The position numbers and the translations under genes are program-made. From contig JAPKDQ010000003.1 of NCBI GenBank assembly GCA_028822445.1, forward strand, positions 124,001 through 188,000: 64,000 nt of DNA. The letters run 5' to 3'. This stretch comes from Rhodospirillaceae bacterium (GTDB lineage: Bacteria; Pseudomonadota; Alphaproteobacteria; Rhodospirillales; Rhodospirillaceae). Each line of letters starts with the position of its first letter. The first letter of the stretch is position 1. Below the pieces are notes generated by a model. The model searched no databases. It worked only from the letters and a program-made list of their open reading frames with translations, and was not told where the DNA came from. Shown one piece after another: positions 1 through 10,677 of this stretch.

Positions 1-749
1 ATCACGAATGGTGTGAAAGACGATCTATTGAGCCAAGCCATAAGGGCCGCAATAGATAAGATGGCAGTCACGAAAGAGAGCCCGGCAGCGGTCACCACGC
101 CTTGGGTCATTTCCACCTCGTCGGCTTTGTAGAGCTTTAGACCAAGCCATAGCCCAGAGGCGGCAATCGTCGGAATAGACAAGAGCATCGAAAACCGAGC
201 AGCCTCAGAGCGCTCGAATCCAAGAAACCGTGCCGCTGTAATCGTAATCCCGGAACGGCTCGTCCCAGGGATCAGGGCAAGCACCTGCGCTAACCCAATA
301 ATAATCACATCAAGATAAGAAGAATGATCGATCCGCTTCACTGTCATGGACATGAAGTCAGAAACGTAAAGCAAGATACCGAAGCCGAGCGTAGCCCATG
401 CAATAACCTCCAAGGACCGGACAGCGTCGCCTAAATAAAGGTCGAACAGGTATCCACCGACCAAAACTGGGATAGTACCTACCAAGACTTGTCCGGCTAA
501 ACGTGCACCAGGGTCACGGCGCCCCCTAAGAAGGCGCAGCAAGCCAGTGGCCATAGAAAAAATATCTCGCCAAAAATAGATGGTGACTGCCCCAAGGGTG
601 CCCAAATGCACGGCGACATCCAGCATTAAGCCTTGATCCGCCCATCCGGCCACCCATGGCACCAGGATCAAATGACCTGATGAACTGATGGGGAGGAATT
701 CAGTGATGCCCTGAACGATGGCTAACACGATAATTTGGGTCAAAGCCAT
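1..749 (-). CDS. uppP: undecaprenyl-diphosphatase UppP/BacA, truncated by left window edge (C-terminus missing)
   Basis: Not in the ORF track. Reverse-strand translation from ATG at 749: MALTQIIVLAIVQGITEFLPISSSGHLILVPWVAGWADQGLMLDVAVHLGT...LALIPGTSRSGITITAARFLGFERSEAARFSMLLSIP; contains UppP motifs EFLPISSSGH and PGTSRSG. Confidence 0.95.
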   Translation of the reverse strand, partial: MALTQIIVLAIVQGITEFLPISSSGHLILVPWVAGWADQGLMLDVAVHLGTLGAVTIYFWRDIFSMATGLLRLLRGRRDPGARLAGQVLVGTIPVLVGGYLFDLYLGDAVRSLEVIAWATLGFGILLYVSDFMSMTVKRIDHSSYLDVIIIGLAQVLALIPGTSRSGITITAARFLGFERSEAARFSMLLSIPTIAASGLWLGLKLYKADEVEMTQGVVTAAGLSFVTAILSIAALMAWLNRSSFTPFV

Positions 750-1130
750 AGTGCCCCCCTAAGAAAACGCCGAAGAGTATTTATATCACGGGTCCGATTC
801 GGCAGACAGCAGCAGTATAGTACACATACGTTAACTATAATAACGGTTTTGGTCCCGTTTACTGGCTTGAAAAACGGCAGATTGTCTTAACTTTTCTTTA
901 TTTATGACAGTTAAGATGTCCTTTTAACTGGTTTTTAGTGGCAAAGGATTAAGTGGGCCGTTATAATCTTAAATAAGTAAAGCGCGAAGGCTTGGACAAA
1001 CGAGCCCAGATATAAAGTGCCCGGCCGAGAAATGGCCATTTTTAGTTCCGCAGTAGTTTAAACCGCAGAAGGTCTTCCAGCAGCGGAGGACGGCGCCCAA
1101 AACCATGGCGCCGAAAGGAGGTATCCCACC

Positions 1131-2600
1131 ATGAGCCAGAAAAAAATACGGCCCATGCTTCAATTTAACCAGCTGGACCAGGACTGGCCGGATAAGCGGC
1201 CTGCAAAGGAACGCCGCCGCGATTTTGGTGAAATTTATGACGAGTTCTCGGAAGATAAGGCAGGAGATCAAGCCTCCCGGTGTGAGCAATGCGGCATCCC
1301 ATTCTGCCAAGTACACTGCCCAGTCCAAAACAACATTCCGGATTGGCTTAAGCTGACGGCTGAAGGTCGCCTTGAGGAGGCCTACGCCGTCTCTTCGGCA
1401 ACCAATAACATGCCAGAAATATGTGGCCGGATTTGCCCCCAAGATAGGCTCTGTGAAGGCTCGTGTGTACTTGAACAATCGACGCACGGCACAGTGACAA
1501 TAGGTGCGGTAGAGAAATACATCACCGACACCGCCTGGGAAAATGGCTGGGTTAAACCGGTTGAGCCGGTCGAAGAACTAGACCAGTCAGTTGGCATCGT
1601 TGGCGCCGGCCCTGGTGGCATGGCCGCCGCAGAGGAATTACGCAAGCTTGGGTACACGGTCCACATCTACGATCGATATGACCGCGTCGGTGGCCTACTG
1701 ACCTACGGCATCCCTAATTTTAAACTTGAAAAAGACGTCGTGCAGCGTCGCGTCACGCTACTGGAAGACTCAGGGGTCGTCTTTCATCTCAACGTGAACG
1801 TTGGAGAAGACATCAGTTTTTCTGACCTGCGCAAAAAGCATGATGCTGTTCTTGTCACAACCGGCGTCTATAAGGCACGCGCGTTGAATAGTCCCGGCTT
1901 CGGCGCCGTCGGCGTTTTTCCAGCCATGACATACTTAACCGCGTCTAACCGCAAGGGCCTAGGTGATGCTGTGCCAGCGTATGATGATGGCACCCTTAAT
2001 GCGGCAGGAAAGAACATAGTCGTGGTAGGAGGTGGTGACACCGCAATGGATTGCGTTCGGTCTGCCGTGCGGCAAGGCGCAAAATCCGTCAAATGTCTCT
2101 ATCGCCGCGACCGGGGGAATATGCCCGGTTCTCAACGCGAAGTGACCAACGCCATTGAAGAAGGCGTAGAGTTTGTCTGGCTATCATCACCCGAGGCCGT
2201 ACTGCACGACGAAGACAATGTTGCGACCGGCGTCCGCGCTGTGCGTATGCGTCTCGGCACACCCGATGCAAGTGGGCGGGCAAAACCTGAAATCATTGAT
2301 GGGTCACAGTTCGTCCTACCCGCAGACCTCGTCATCGAAGCCCTCGGTTTTGATCCAGAAAATTTGCCGGGTCTATTCGACGAACCCCGATTGGGTGTCA
2401 CGAAGTGGGGCACTCTGAAAATCGATTACCGCACATTGATGACCAACATGGACGGTGTGTTTGCAGCCGGTGACATTGTGCGCGGAGCATCACTTGTCGT
2501 TTGGGCAATCCGTGATGGACGCGATGCAGCAGCAAGCATCGGTAAATATTTATTGGCCAAGGCATCAGAAGATGCCGCGCCGCTGCGTAAAGCCAGTTAA
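1131..2600 (+). CDS. gltD: glutamate synthase small subunit (beta)
   Basis: 489 aa; Cys-rich N-terminus (CEQCGIPFCQVHCPVQNNIPDWL), FAD/NAD motifs GAGPGGMAAAEELRKLG and VVGGGDTAMDC; precedes gltB. Confidence 0.96.
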   Translation: MSQKKIRPMLQFNQLDQDWPDKRPAKERRRDFGEIYDEFSEDKAGDQASRCEQCGIPFCQVHCPVQNNIPDWLKLTAEGRLEEAYAVSSATNNMPEICGRICPQDRLCEGSCVLEQSTHGTVTIGAVEKYITDTAWENGWVKPVEPVEELDQSVGIVGAGPGGMAAAEELRKLGYTVHIYDRYDRVGGLLTYGIPNFKLEKDVVQRRVTLLEDSGVVFHLNVNVGEDISFSDLRKKHDAVLVTTGVYKARALNSPGFGAVGVFPAMTYLTASNRKGLGDAVPAYDDGTLNAAGKNIVVVGGGDTAMDCVRSAVRQGAKSVKCLYRRDRGNMPGSQREVTNAIEEGVEFVWLSSPEAVLHDEDNVATGVRAVRMRLGTPDASGRAKPEIIDGSQFVLPADLVIEALGFDPENLPGLFDEPRLGVTKWGTLKIDYRTLMTNMDGVFAAGDIVRGASLVVWAIRDGRDAAASIGKYLLAKASEDAAPLRKAS

Positions 2601-2611
2601 GGACGATCAAG

Positions 2612-5600
2612 ATGGCACCTAAAGATATTGCTACGCCCAAAAACACAGAGTCTGGCGAAGAATTCGTCAAGAACTGGGCTCAAAACGCAGAAAAATTGCA
2701 AGCCGCTCATGCGTATGATCCCTCTTGGGAACATGACAACTGTGGCGTTGGCATGGTTGTTGCCATTGACGGCACACCCCGGCGCGAAGTTGTCGTTGCA
2801 GGCATCGCAGCCCTTAAGGTTCTATTCCATCGGGGCGCCGTTGACGCGGACGGCAAGACCGGTGACGGCGCAGGCATCCATGTAGAAGTTCCCCAGGACT
2901 TTTTCCGGGAACACATTATTCGGACCGGACACGAATTAGCAGAAGGCGAGACCTTGGCCGTTGGCATGATCTTCCTGCCAAAATCAGATCTTGAGGCCCA
3001 GGAAACGTGCCGAACGATTGTTGAAAGCGAAGTCCTTTCCGCCGGGTACACCATTTATGGCTGGCGTCAGGTTCCCGTCGACATCTCGGTCATCGGTGAA
3101 AAATCAAACGCCACGCGCCCCGAGATTGAGCAAATCATGATATCCAATCCACGAAACTTGGATACGGACGCGCTCGAACGCGACCTATTTCTTGTCCGCC
3201 GACGCATTGAAAAGCGGGTTCTGGAAGCCGCAATTAATGATTTTTATATCTGCTCACTTTCGGGCCGGTCGGTCATTTACAAAGGCATGTTTCTTGCCGA
3301 ACAACTAACGACGTTCTACCCCGACTTACTTGATGAACGATTTGTATCTTCCTTCGCGATCTATCACCAACGGTATTCGACAAATACGTTCCCAACATGG
3401 CGGTTAGCGCAACCATTCCGGATGCTCGCCCACAACGGCGAAATCAACACCCTGCTGGGGAATGTGAACTGGATGAAGGCGCACGAATGCCGTCTGGCCT
3501 CAGACCTCTTTGGCGATGACATCGAAGACTTAAAGCCCATCATCCAAACAGGTAGCTCTGATTCCGCAGCGCTAGATTCAGTCTTCGAGCTCGTTTGCCG
3601 AGCCGGTCGTGATGCGGCTATGGCCAAAACACTCCTTATTCCGGAGAGCATTAATCAAAACGCTATCATGCCTGAGAACCATCGCGCCCTGTTTGCATAT
3701 TGCAATGCGGTAATGGAACCGTGGGATGGACCAGCAGCTATCTGCGCAACCGATGGACGGTGGGTTATCGCGGGCATGGACCGCCATGGCCTACGCCCCA
3801 TGCGTTACACCTTGACAAAAACTGGTCTACTAATCGTTGGATCAGAGACGGGTATGGTCCGCGTCCCAAATGCCGATATAGAAGAGAAGGGTCGGGTTGG
3901 GCCAGGCGAAATGATCGCTATCGATTTGGTCGACGGCGTGTTCCATCGCGACACTGAATTGAAAGACATCCTAGCAAATGCCAATCCCTATAAGGATTGG
4001 ATCAAGAACACGACACACCTCGATACGGCGGTTACTGACGACGCCCCGGAAACGGGAGAGATGTCAGCAGAAGAACTACGCCGCCGGCAAGTAGCATACG
4101 GCATGACTATGGAAGACCTGGAACTCATCCTTCACCCAATGGTTGTCGAAGCCAAAGAAGCAACAGGATCTATGGGCGATGATGCCCCACTGGCTGTTTT
4201 ATCAAATAACTATCGCGGCCTCCACTGTTTCTTCCGCCAAAATTTTAGTCAGGTGACCAACCCTCCAATCGATAGCCTTCGTGAAACAAGGGTGATGACC
4301 CTGAACACGCGCCTCGGAAACCTCGGCAACATCCTGGATGCGTCACCAGACCAGTGCGAAGTGGTTCAACTCCAGAGCCCCGTTCTGACCAACGCACAGT
4401 TCAAGGTGCTTCATGACCACATGGGCAACAAAGCGGTCGATATCGACTGCTCATTTGATGCGACAGGCGAAACAAAGAATGCTCTGCGCAACTCTATTTC
4501 CCGCATACAAAAGGAAGCGGAAGATGCCGTTCGTGGCGGCTGCACGCATGTCATTCTCTCGGATCGTGATATTGGAGAAGACAGAGCGCCGATACCAATG
4601 ATTTTAGCGACGGGTGCAGTACACACGCACCTCACAAACCAAAAACTGCGAACCTTTACCTCCTTGAACGTTCGGTCGGGCGAGTGCCTAGATACGCACT
4701 ATTTCGCGGTCTTGATCGGCGTTGGTGCCACCACGGTGAATGCCTATTTGGCCCAAGAAGCCATCGCGGACCGTCACCGCAAAGGCCTTTTTGCGGACAT
4801 GCCGCTTGGCGAAGCAATGGCGCGCTTTAAGAAAGCGACCGATGAGGGCCTCAGGAAAATCATGTCCAAAATGGGCATCTCGGTCATTAGCTCCTATCGC
4901 GGTGGCTATAATTTTGAAGCCGTCGGCTTATCCCGCTCGCTTGTCGCGGAATTCTTCCCGGGTATGCCGTCTAGAATTTCGGGCATCGGCATGCCAGGCA
5001 TTCAACGGAAAGTTCGCGGCCAGCATGATAAAGCCTATCAACCCAAAGTGATCACGCTTCCGGTCGGTGGCTTTTATAGATACCGCGCCCAAGCAGGTGA
5101 CGCCCATAGTTTTGATGGTCGGCTTATTCACACACTTCAGTCTGCTGTTGAGAAAGATAGCTATCGGATTTTCCAAAAATATTCGGAAGGCTTACGTAAG
5201 CTGCCTCCGATTAACCTGCGTGACTTGCTCGACTTCCGCCATATCAATGACGGCATCCCTTCAGAGCAAGTGGAATCGACGACTGAGATTCGTAAACGCT
5301 TTGTCACCCCAGGCATGTCACTCGGCGCTCTCAGTCCAGAGGCTCATGGCACACTAAACATTGCCATGAACCGCATTGGCGCGAAGTCAGATTCCGGTGA
5401 AGGCGGCGAAGATCGCAAGCGCTTTAAGCCCGCGCCAAATGGCGACAACGCCAATTCTGCGATTAAACAAATCGCATCAGGACGCTTTGGCGTCACTGCG
5501 GAATACTTAAACCAATGTCGCGAAATCGAAATTAAAGTCGCGCAAGGGGCAAAACCAGGAGAAGGCGGACAACTCCCAGCCTTTAAAGTAACATTGGAAA

Positions 5601-7198
5601 TTGCAGAACTGCGCCATGCCACACCAGGCGTCATGCTGATTTCACCACCGCCGCACCATGATATTTACTCTATCGAAGACCTTGCCCAGTTGATCTACGA
5701 CCTAAAGCAAATCAATCCGCGTGCACGTGTCACAGTTAAGCTCGTCGCTCGGACCGGCATTGGCACCATCGCAGCGGGCGTCGCAAAAGCGAATGCAGAC
5801 GTCATCCTCGTGTCTGGCCACAATGGCGGGACAGGAGCTAGCCCCCAGACCTCTATCAAGTACGCCGGCCTGCCATGGGAAATGGGCCTCACAGAAGTTC
5901 ATCAGGTCTTGACCCTTAACCGACTGCGCCACCGCGTATTGCTGCGCACCGATGGCGGCCTAAAAACAGGCCGGGATATCGTGATGGCCGCAATGCTGGG
6001 CGCCGAAGAATTTGGCATTGGCACAAGTTCACTTCTAGCCATGGGCTGCATCATGGTCCGGCAATGCCATTCCAACACCTGCCCAGTCGGAGTTTGCACG
6101 CAAGATTCAAGCCTGCGCAAGAAATTCACAGGCACGCCGGAGAAGGTCGTCAACCTGATGACGTTCTTGGCTGAAGAAGTACGAGACATTTTGGGTGAGC
6201 TCGGGTTTTCATCTCTTAATGAAGTCATCGGACGAGCTGATCTCCTTCAGCAGGTTAGCCGTGGCTCCGCACACTTAGACGATCTCGACCTAAACCCTCT
6301 GTTGGTTCAACCAGATTCTGGTGGGCTGCCAACCCGCAATATGACCGAGGGGCGCAACGAAGTTCCAGAAACCCTTGATGCGCAAATGATAAGAGACGCT
6401 GCACCCGCCTTGGAAGACGGTGAGAAAATGCAGCTCACCTATAATGTCGACAACACGCAGCGCGCCATCGGAACAAAGATGTCACACAAAATCGTCACCA
6501 AATATGGGATGACAGGCCTCCAGCCAGGGCATATCACTGTCCGCTTGCGTGGCAGCTGTGGCCAATCGCTTGGCGCTTTTGGCGTACAAGGCTTAAAGCT
6601 GGACGTTCTTGGTGACTCCAATGACTATGTTGGAAAAGGCTTGTCTGGGGCTACCATCGTCATACGGCCAACGACGACATCGACATTCCCAGCTCATCTC
6701 AACACGATCATTGGCAATACGGTGCTATACGGCGCCACATCCGGAAAATTGTTCGCAGCGGGCCAAGCGGCCGAACGCTTCTGCGTGCGGAACTCTGGCG
6801 CAACAGCGGTCGTCGAAGGATGCGGGTCAAACGGATGCGAATACATGACCGGTGGTCAGGTCGCCATTCTTGGACCAGTCGGATCAAACTTCGGAGCTGG
6901 AATGACCGGGGGCATGGCCTTCGTTTATGATAGAGATAAAGACTTCGAACATCGGGTAAATACGGACTCGGTAATCTACCAACGCATTGAAGTCGGTCAT
7001 TACGAAGCAACGCTGCGAAATCTCGTCACCGAGCACCACAAAGCAACGGGCTCGGCTTGGGCAGAACGCATTCTAGTCAATTGGGATCGTGAGGTTCGCA
7101 ACTTCTGGCAAGTCGTGCCGAAGGAAATGCTCGATAAGTTGGAAGTGCCGGTTCATCGCGACGCACTACACGCCAAGAATCACGAAAAATCAGCTTAA
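2612..7198 (+). CDS. gltB: glutamate synthase large subunit (alpha)
   Basis: 1528 aa; DNCGVGMV amidotransferase N-terminus, GEGGEDRKRF, CPVGVCTQ, GXGXG C-terminal domain. Confidence 0.97.
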   Translation: MAPKDIATPKNTESGEEFVKNWAQNAEKLQAAHAYDPSWEHDNCGVGMVVAIDGTPRREVVVAGIAALKVLFHRGAVDADGKTGDGAGIHVEVPQDFFREHIIRTGHELAEGETLAVGMIFLPKSDLEAQETCRTIVESEVLSAGYTIYGWRQVPVDISVIGEKSNATRPEIEQIMISNPRNLDTDALERDLFLVRRRIEKRVLEAAINDFYICSLSGRSVIYKGMFLAEQLTTFYPDLLDERFVSSFAIYHQRYSTNTFPTWRLAQPFRMLAHNGEINTLLGNVNWMKAHECRLASDLFGDDIEDLKPIIQTGSSDSAALDSVFELVCRAGRDAAMAKTLLIPESINQNAIMPENHRALFAYCNAVMEPWDGPAAICATDGRWVIAGMDRHGLRPMRYTLTKTGLLIVGSETGMVRVPNADIEEKGRVGPGEMIAIDLVDGVFHRDTELKDILANANPYKDWIKNTTHLDTAVTDDAPETGEMSAEELRRRQVAYGMTMEDLELILHPMVVEAKEATGSMGDDAPLAVLSNNYRGLHCFFRQNFSQVTNPPIDSLRETRVMTLNTRLGNLGNILDASPDQCEVVQLQSPVLTNAQFKVLHDHMGNKAVDIDCSFDATGETKNALRNSISRIQKEAEDAVRGGCTHVILSDRDIGEDRAPIPMILATGAVHTHLTNQKLRTFTSLNVRSGECLDTHYFAVLIGVGATTVNAYLAQEAIADRHRKGLFADMPLGEAMARFKKATDEGLRKIMSKMGISVISSYRGGYNFEAVGLSRSLVAEFFPGMPSRISGIGMPGIQRKVRGQHDKAYQPKVITLPVGGFYRYRAQAGDAHSFDGRLIHTLQSAVEKDSYRIFQKYSEGLRKLPPINLRDLLDFRHINDGIPSEQVESTTEIRKRFVTPGMSLGALSPEAHGTLNIAMNRIGAKSDSGEGGEDRKRFKPAPNGDNANSAIKQIASGRFGVTAEYLNQCREIEIKVAQGAKPGEGGQLPAFKVTLEIAELRHATPGVMLISPPPHHDIYSIEDLAQLIYDLKQINPRARVTVKLVARTGIGTIAAGVAKANADVILVSGHNGGTGASPQTSIKYAGLPWEMGLTEVHQVLTLNRLRHRVLLRTDGGLKTGRDIVMAAMLGAEEFGIGTSSLLAMGCIMVRQCHSNTCPVGVCTQDSSLRKKFTGTPEKVVNLMTFLAEEVRDILGELGFSSLNEVIGRADLLQQVSRGSAHLDDLDLNPLLVQPDSGGLPTRNMTEGRNEVPETLDAQMIRDAAPALEDGEKMQLTYNVDNTQRAIGTKMSHKIVTKYGMTGLQPGHITVRLRGSCGQSLGAFGVQGLKLDVLGDSNDYVGKGLSGATIVIRPTTTSTFPAHLNTIIGNTVLYGATSGKLFAAGQAAERFCVRNSGATAVVEGCGSNGCEYMTGGQVAILGPVGSNFGAGMTGGMAFVYDRDKDFEHRVNTDSVIYQRIEVGHYEATLRNLVTEHHKATGSAWAERILVNWDREVRNFWQVVPKEMLDKLEVPVHRDALHAKNHEKSA

Positions 7199-7209
7199 TC
7201 CACGTTCAC

Positions 7210-8607
7210 TCAAGCGAAGCGCTTGCGGATAACCTCGAATAGCGCTCGTTGTGCATAGGCTTCGCCACCAACGGGCCGACCAGGCTTGTCGTCTGGGTTC
7301 CACCCGAACAGATCGAGATGGACCCAGGGGATGCCATCATCGACAAAGGTCTTAAGAAACAATGCCGCTGTAATAGCCCCAGCTAGACCAGATTCGCCTG
7401 AATTACTGACATCAGCGATCTTGCTGGCAATCAGTCTCTGATACCCTGCCCACAGCGGCAACCGCCACATGGGGTCATTGTTCATCAAGCCAGCCTCTAA
7501 GATATCCTCTGCCAAGCCATCATCAGGACTGAAAAGCGCTGGAAGTTCGGGGCCCAAAGCGACCCGCGCAGCGCCAGTAAGCGTGGCGCAGTCAATAACC
7601 AAATCAGGGGACTCTTCACACGCAAGAGCCAAAGCATCGGATAGGACGACACGACCTTCGGCATCCGTATTTCCAACCTCAATCGTTGGTCCCTTCCGGG
7701 TCGCAACAACATCACCAGGGCGAAATGCGTTTCCTGCGATGGCATTTTCCACTGCGGGAACCAAAACACGCAAGCGAACAGGAAGGCCAGCGCGCATAAT
7801 CCAATCCGCAAGGCCAAGCACAGTCGCGCTGCCGCCCATATCTTTTTTCATGAAGCGCATGCCACTCGACGATTTGATGTCGAGTCCACCCGAGTCAAAA
7901 CAAACGCCCTTCCCCACCAAAGTGACCTTTGGTGCATCCGCATCACCCCAAACTAAATCGATCAAGCGCGGCGCTTTGGAAGCTGCTCTGCCAACAGCGT
8001 GAATGGCAGGAAAATTTTCAGAAAGCAGCTCATCACCAACGATGGCTTTGAAATCTGCCCCATGGGCCACAGCCAATGTCTCAGCGGCCAAGGCCAATGC
8101 ATCAGGGCCCATATCTTCAGCAGGCGTATTAATCAGGTCCCGCGTCAACAAGGCCGCATATGCAGCACCTTCGACGTAAGCACGGTCAACATCATCAGGC
8201 CACACAAGAATAGCTGGGGCATCGGAGGTGGCTGTTTTGTAACGGTCAAAGCGATAGGCGCCTAGGCACCACGACAAAACGAGCCATGTAGCGGCTTGGT
8301 TTTCGGCGCTTTTTTCTAACCCTACCATCTCATCCAACCAATAGGTGCCTTCAGGCAAACCACAGGCCAGCCGACCGCACACCCAGTGATCTAACCCATC
8401 CCCCAGCCCAACAAGCACGCGAGCCAATGTTCCGTCGGCGCTAGCGATTAAACACGTCTCTCCAGAGCCGCCTAGAAAACCAGTGGCGCCAATCCATGCT
8501 CTTAAGGCGTCGGCCTGATCATTAGACCAAGCGTCTAATCCTGCTTTCGTGACAAGAGTCAGCGGGATCGCGTCTGGATGAGCGGCAACGATCGGTAGAG
8601 AAAACAT
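7210..8607 (-). CDS. M17 leucyl aminopeptidase family protein
   Basis: 465 aa; VGKGVCFDSGGLDIKSSSGMRFMKKDMGGSA and NTDAEGRVVLSDAL metal/catalytic motifs. Confidence 0.93.
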   Translation of the reverse strand: MFSLPIVAAHPDAIPLTLVTKAGLDAWSNDQADALRAWIGATGFLGGSGETCLIASADGTLARVLVGLGDGLDHWVCGRLACGLPEGTYWLDEMVGLEKSAENQAATWLVLSWCLGAYRFDRYKTATSDAPAILVWPDDVDRAYVEGAAYAALLTRDLINTPAEDMGPDALALAAETLAVAHGADFKAIVGDELLSENFPAIHAVGRAASKAPRLIDLVWGDADAPKVTLVGKGVCFDSGGLDIKSSSGMRFMKKDMGGSATVLGLADWIMRAGLPVRLRVLVPAVENAIAGNAFRPGDVVATRKGPTIEVGNTDAEGRVVLSDALALACEESPDLVIDCATLTGAARVALGPELPALFSPDDGLAEDILEAGLMNNDPMWRLPLWAGYQRLIASKIADVSNSGESGLAGAITAALFLKTFVDDGIPWVHLDLFGWNPDDKPGRPVGGEAYAQRALFEVIRKRFA

Positions 8608-8637
8608 AGGGGTAGCCTTTTTAGAGCTCAGATAGAG

Positions 8638-9741
8638 TTAGCGTGGAGCGTCAACAAATTCGGGCACTTCAACTTGGGCAAGCCTAAGGTCGGGCAGAAC
8701 ACCTTCTTCAACATAATAGCGGCGGGCGCCAGGATGAAACTTAAACCCGATCCCCTTAGCCGCCCCCGACAATTTCATTAATTTCGCTCGGGGATGACCA
8801 TTGGCCAGAAGCGGCGCTGTGTTTGGATGCCAAATGGCGCGAACGATGCCGTATGCCAGGTCATCCGCCATGTCAGCTCGCCCTAGCAGAATAGCCCCCA
8901 CATCAAGGGTCGGCGTTGCTATATTGTCTCCGTACGCACCCGCCGGAATTTGCCCCAATGCAAAAAACGGGAAGATCTTCGCCAACTTCTCTGCAATCGG
9001 CCCCTCTATGGGCACGAATATCAGGGGGGCACGTTCCGCAAGGTCTTGAATAGCCAACGCGGGCGCGCCGGTTACCAAGAAGAACGCATCAATATCGCCT
9101 GCCACCATAGCAGCGACTGAAGCTTCAAGATCTAAGTTTTGAATCTTGATGTCCGAGAACCGAAGCCCAAAAGCATTCATGATTAAGCGGGCATCTATCT
9201 GTGAGCCAGAGCCAGAACCACCTAAAGACACGCGCTTGCCCTTAAGGTCCATCAAGGTCTCAATGCCGACATCCGCGCGCGCAATCAGGTGAACATTCTC
9301 AGGGAATAGGTTGGCGAGGGCCCGCAATGTGTCCCGTGGTTTGTCGCCTTCAAAGGACCCAGTTCCAAAATACGACCAATAGGCCACGTCAGCCTGAGAA
9401 AGCCCCATCTCCATTAATCCGGCCTCAACTGAACGAATATTGTCGAGAGACCCACCCGTCGATTGAGCTACAGCTATTAATCCAGGAACACCGCAGCTGC
9501 CGCCCCGCTCACAAGGACGCGAGCCCGGTGGATTTGAAATCGCATTTCCAATGAGCCCACCAATCGGGAAATACGTTCCAGCAGTAGACCCGGTGCCAAT
9601 GCGGATGATGTTGAGGTCTTGTGCCGACACTGCCCCGGAAAACGTGAGTACTCCAACCGCGAGGGCCAGGGTAAGCCAGGTTTTTACCTGCTGATAAACG
9701 GGATTTCGAGAGACCACCGGTTTCACATCACCTTTCGACAC
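8638..9741 (-). CDS. TAXI-family TRAP transporter solute-binding protein
   Basis: 367 aa; signal peptide, IRIGTGSTAGTYFPIGGLIGNAIS and SLGGSGSGSQIDARLIMNAFG typical of TAXI proteins. Confidence 0.9.
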   Translation of the reverse strand: MSKGDVKPVVSRNPVYQQVKTWLTLALAVGVLTFSGAVSAQDLNIIRIGTGSTAGTYFPIGGLIGNAISNPPGSRPCERGGSCGVPGLIAVAQSTGGSLDNIRSVEAGLMEMGLSQADVAYWSYFGTGSFEGDKPRDTLRALANLFPENVHLIARADVGIETLMDLKGKRVSLGGSGSGSQIDARLIMNAFGLRFSDIKIQNLDLEASVAAMVAGDIDAFFLVTGAPALAIQDLAERAPLIFVPIEGPIAEKLAKIFPFFALGQIPAGAYGDNIATPTLDVGAILLGRADMADDLAYGIVRAIWHPNTAPLLANGHPRAKLMKLSGAAKGIGFKFHPGARRYYVEEGVLPDLRLAQVEVPEFVDAPR

Positions 9742-9861
9742 TATGCATCGTCACATATCACACATACGTCTCAATAGTGGTCTAATTTCGATCAATGCAA
9801 ACCCAGGTGACGGTTTTTTATGTCCAACACACGCCCACGAATTATAGGTGTCGGCTCACGC

Positions 9862-10677
9862 CTACCTGGACCCTCTCAGATCTTCCGTAAAGGCACGGAC
9901 GTAGTCGTCCGCGGGTGACATGAGAATTTCATCTGGAGTGCCGACCTGCACAACCTTGCCATCCTTCAGAATAGCAATTCTGGTGCCAAGCTTGACCGCC
10001 TCTGAAAGATCATGTGTCACGAACACTATCGTCTTTCCGAGCTCTTGCTCCAAGTTGTTCAGTAAATCTTGCATTTCTCGACGAATGAGCGGGTCCAAGG
10101 CTGAGAATGGCTCGTCCATCAATAAAATATCTGCTCCAGATGCTAGCGCACGCGCCAAGCCAACGCGCTGGCGCATACCGCCCGAAAGCTCATGTGGAAA
10201 AGCTGTTCTAAACCCATCCAAGTTAACCTTGTTAATCCATTCCCTCGCGGCGGCGTGACGCGCTAACTCAGACTGCCCCTGCACCTCCAGCCCGAATGCC
10301 ACGTTGTCTAAAACGGTTCGATGCGGCAGCAAGCCAAAACCCTGAAACACCATGGCGAGACGGTTACGGCGTAATGCTCTCAAACCAGAAGCCGACAATT
10401 CGCCGATATCCTTGCCATCGACGCGAACGTGACCAGAAGAGGGCTCAATCAAGCGATTGATGAGGCGCAGCAACGTCGATTTCCCTGACCCTGAAAGGCC
10501 CATGATCATGAAAACCTCGCCTGCGTTGATAGATAGCGTGGTTTCAGCCACCGCAACGGTGGCTCCAGTCTGTTCACGAATACCTAACGGTGAAACACCA
10601 TCATTGGACAAGGCTAAGGCTTGCTCAGACTGCCGGCCAAAAACTTTCGTCACACTATTCAGAGCTATAAGCGTCAC
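9862..10677 (-). CDS. proV: glycine betaine/proline ABC transporter ATP-binding protein (ProV-like, no CBS domains)
   Basis: Walker A GLSGSGKST, signature LSGGMRQRVGLARAL, Walker B ILLMDEPFSALDP. ORF track start (10935) overlaps proW by about 260 bp; GTG at 10677 (VTLIALNSVTKVF) gives a GTGA overlap with the proW stop. Confidence 0.9.
   Translation of the reverse strand: MTLIALNSVTKVFGRQSEQALALSNDGVSPLGIREQTGATVAVAETTLSINAGEVFMIMGLSGSGKSTLLRLINRLIEPSSGHVRVDGKDIGELSASGLRALRRNRLAMVFQGFGLLPHRTVLDNVAFGLEVQGQSELARHAAAREWINKVNLDGFRTAFPHELSGGMRQRVGLARALASGADILLMDEPFSALDPLIRREMQDLLNNLEQELGKTIVFVTHDLSEAVKLGTRIAILKDGKVVQVGTPDEILMSPADDYVRAFTEDLRGSR

Noticed and set aside
969-1487. 172-aa ORF antisense to gltD 5' end and leader
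   Set aside because: Overlaps the gltD start; no domain; codon pattern follows gltD.
7469-8002. 177-aa ORF antisense to the M17 peptidase
   Set aside because: Low-complexity mirror ORF inside a supported CDS; same reasoning applies to the many other internal or antisense ORFs in the track.
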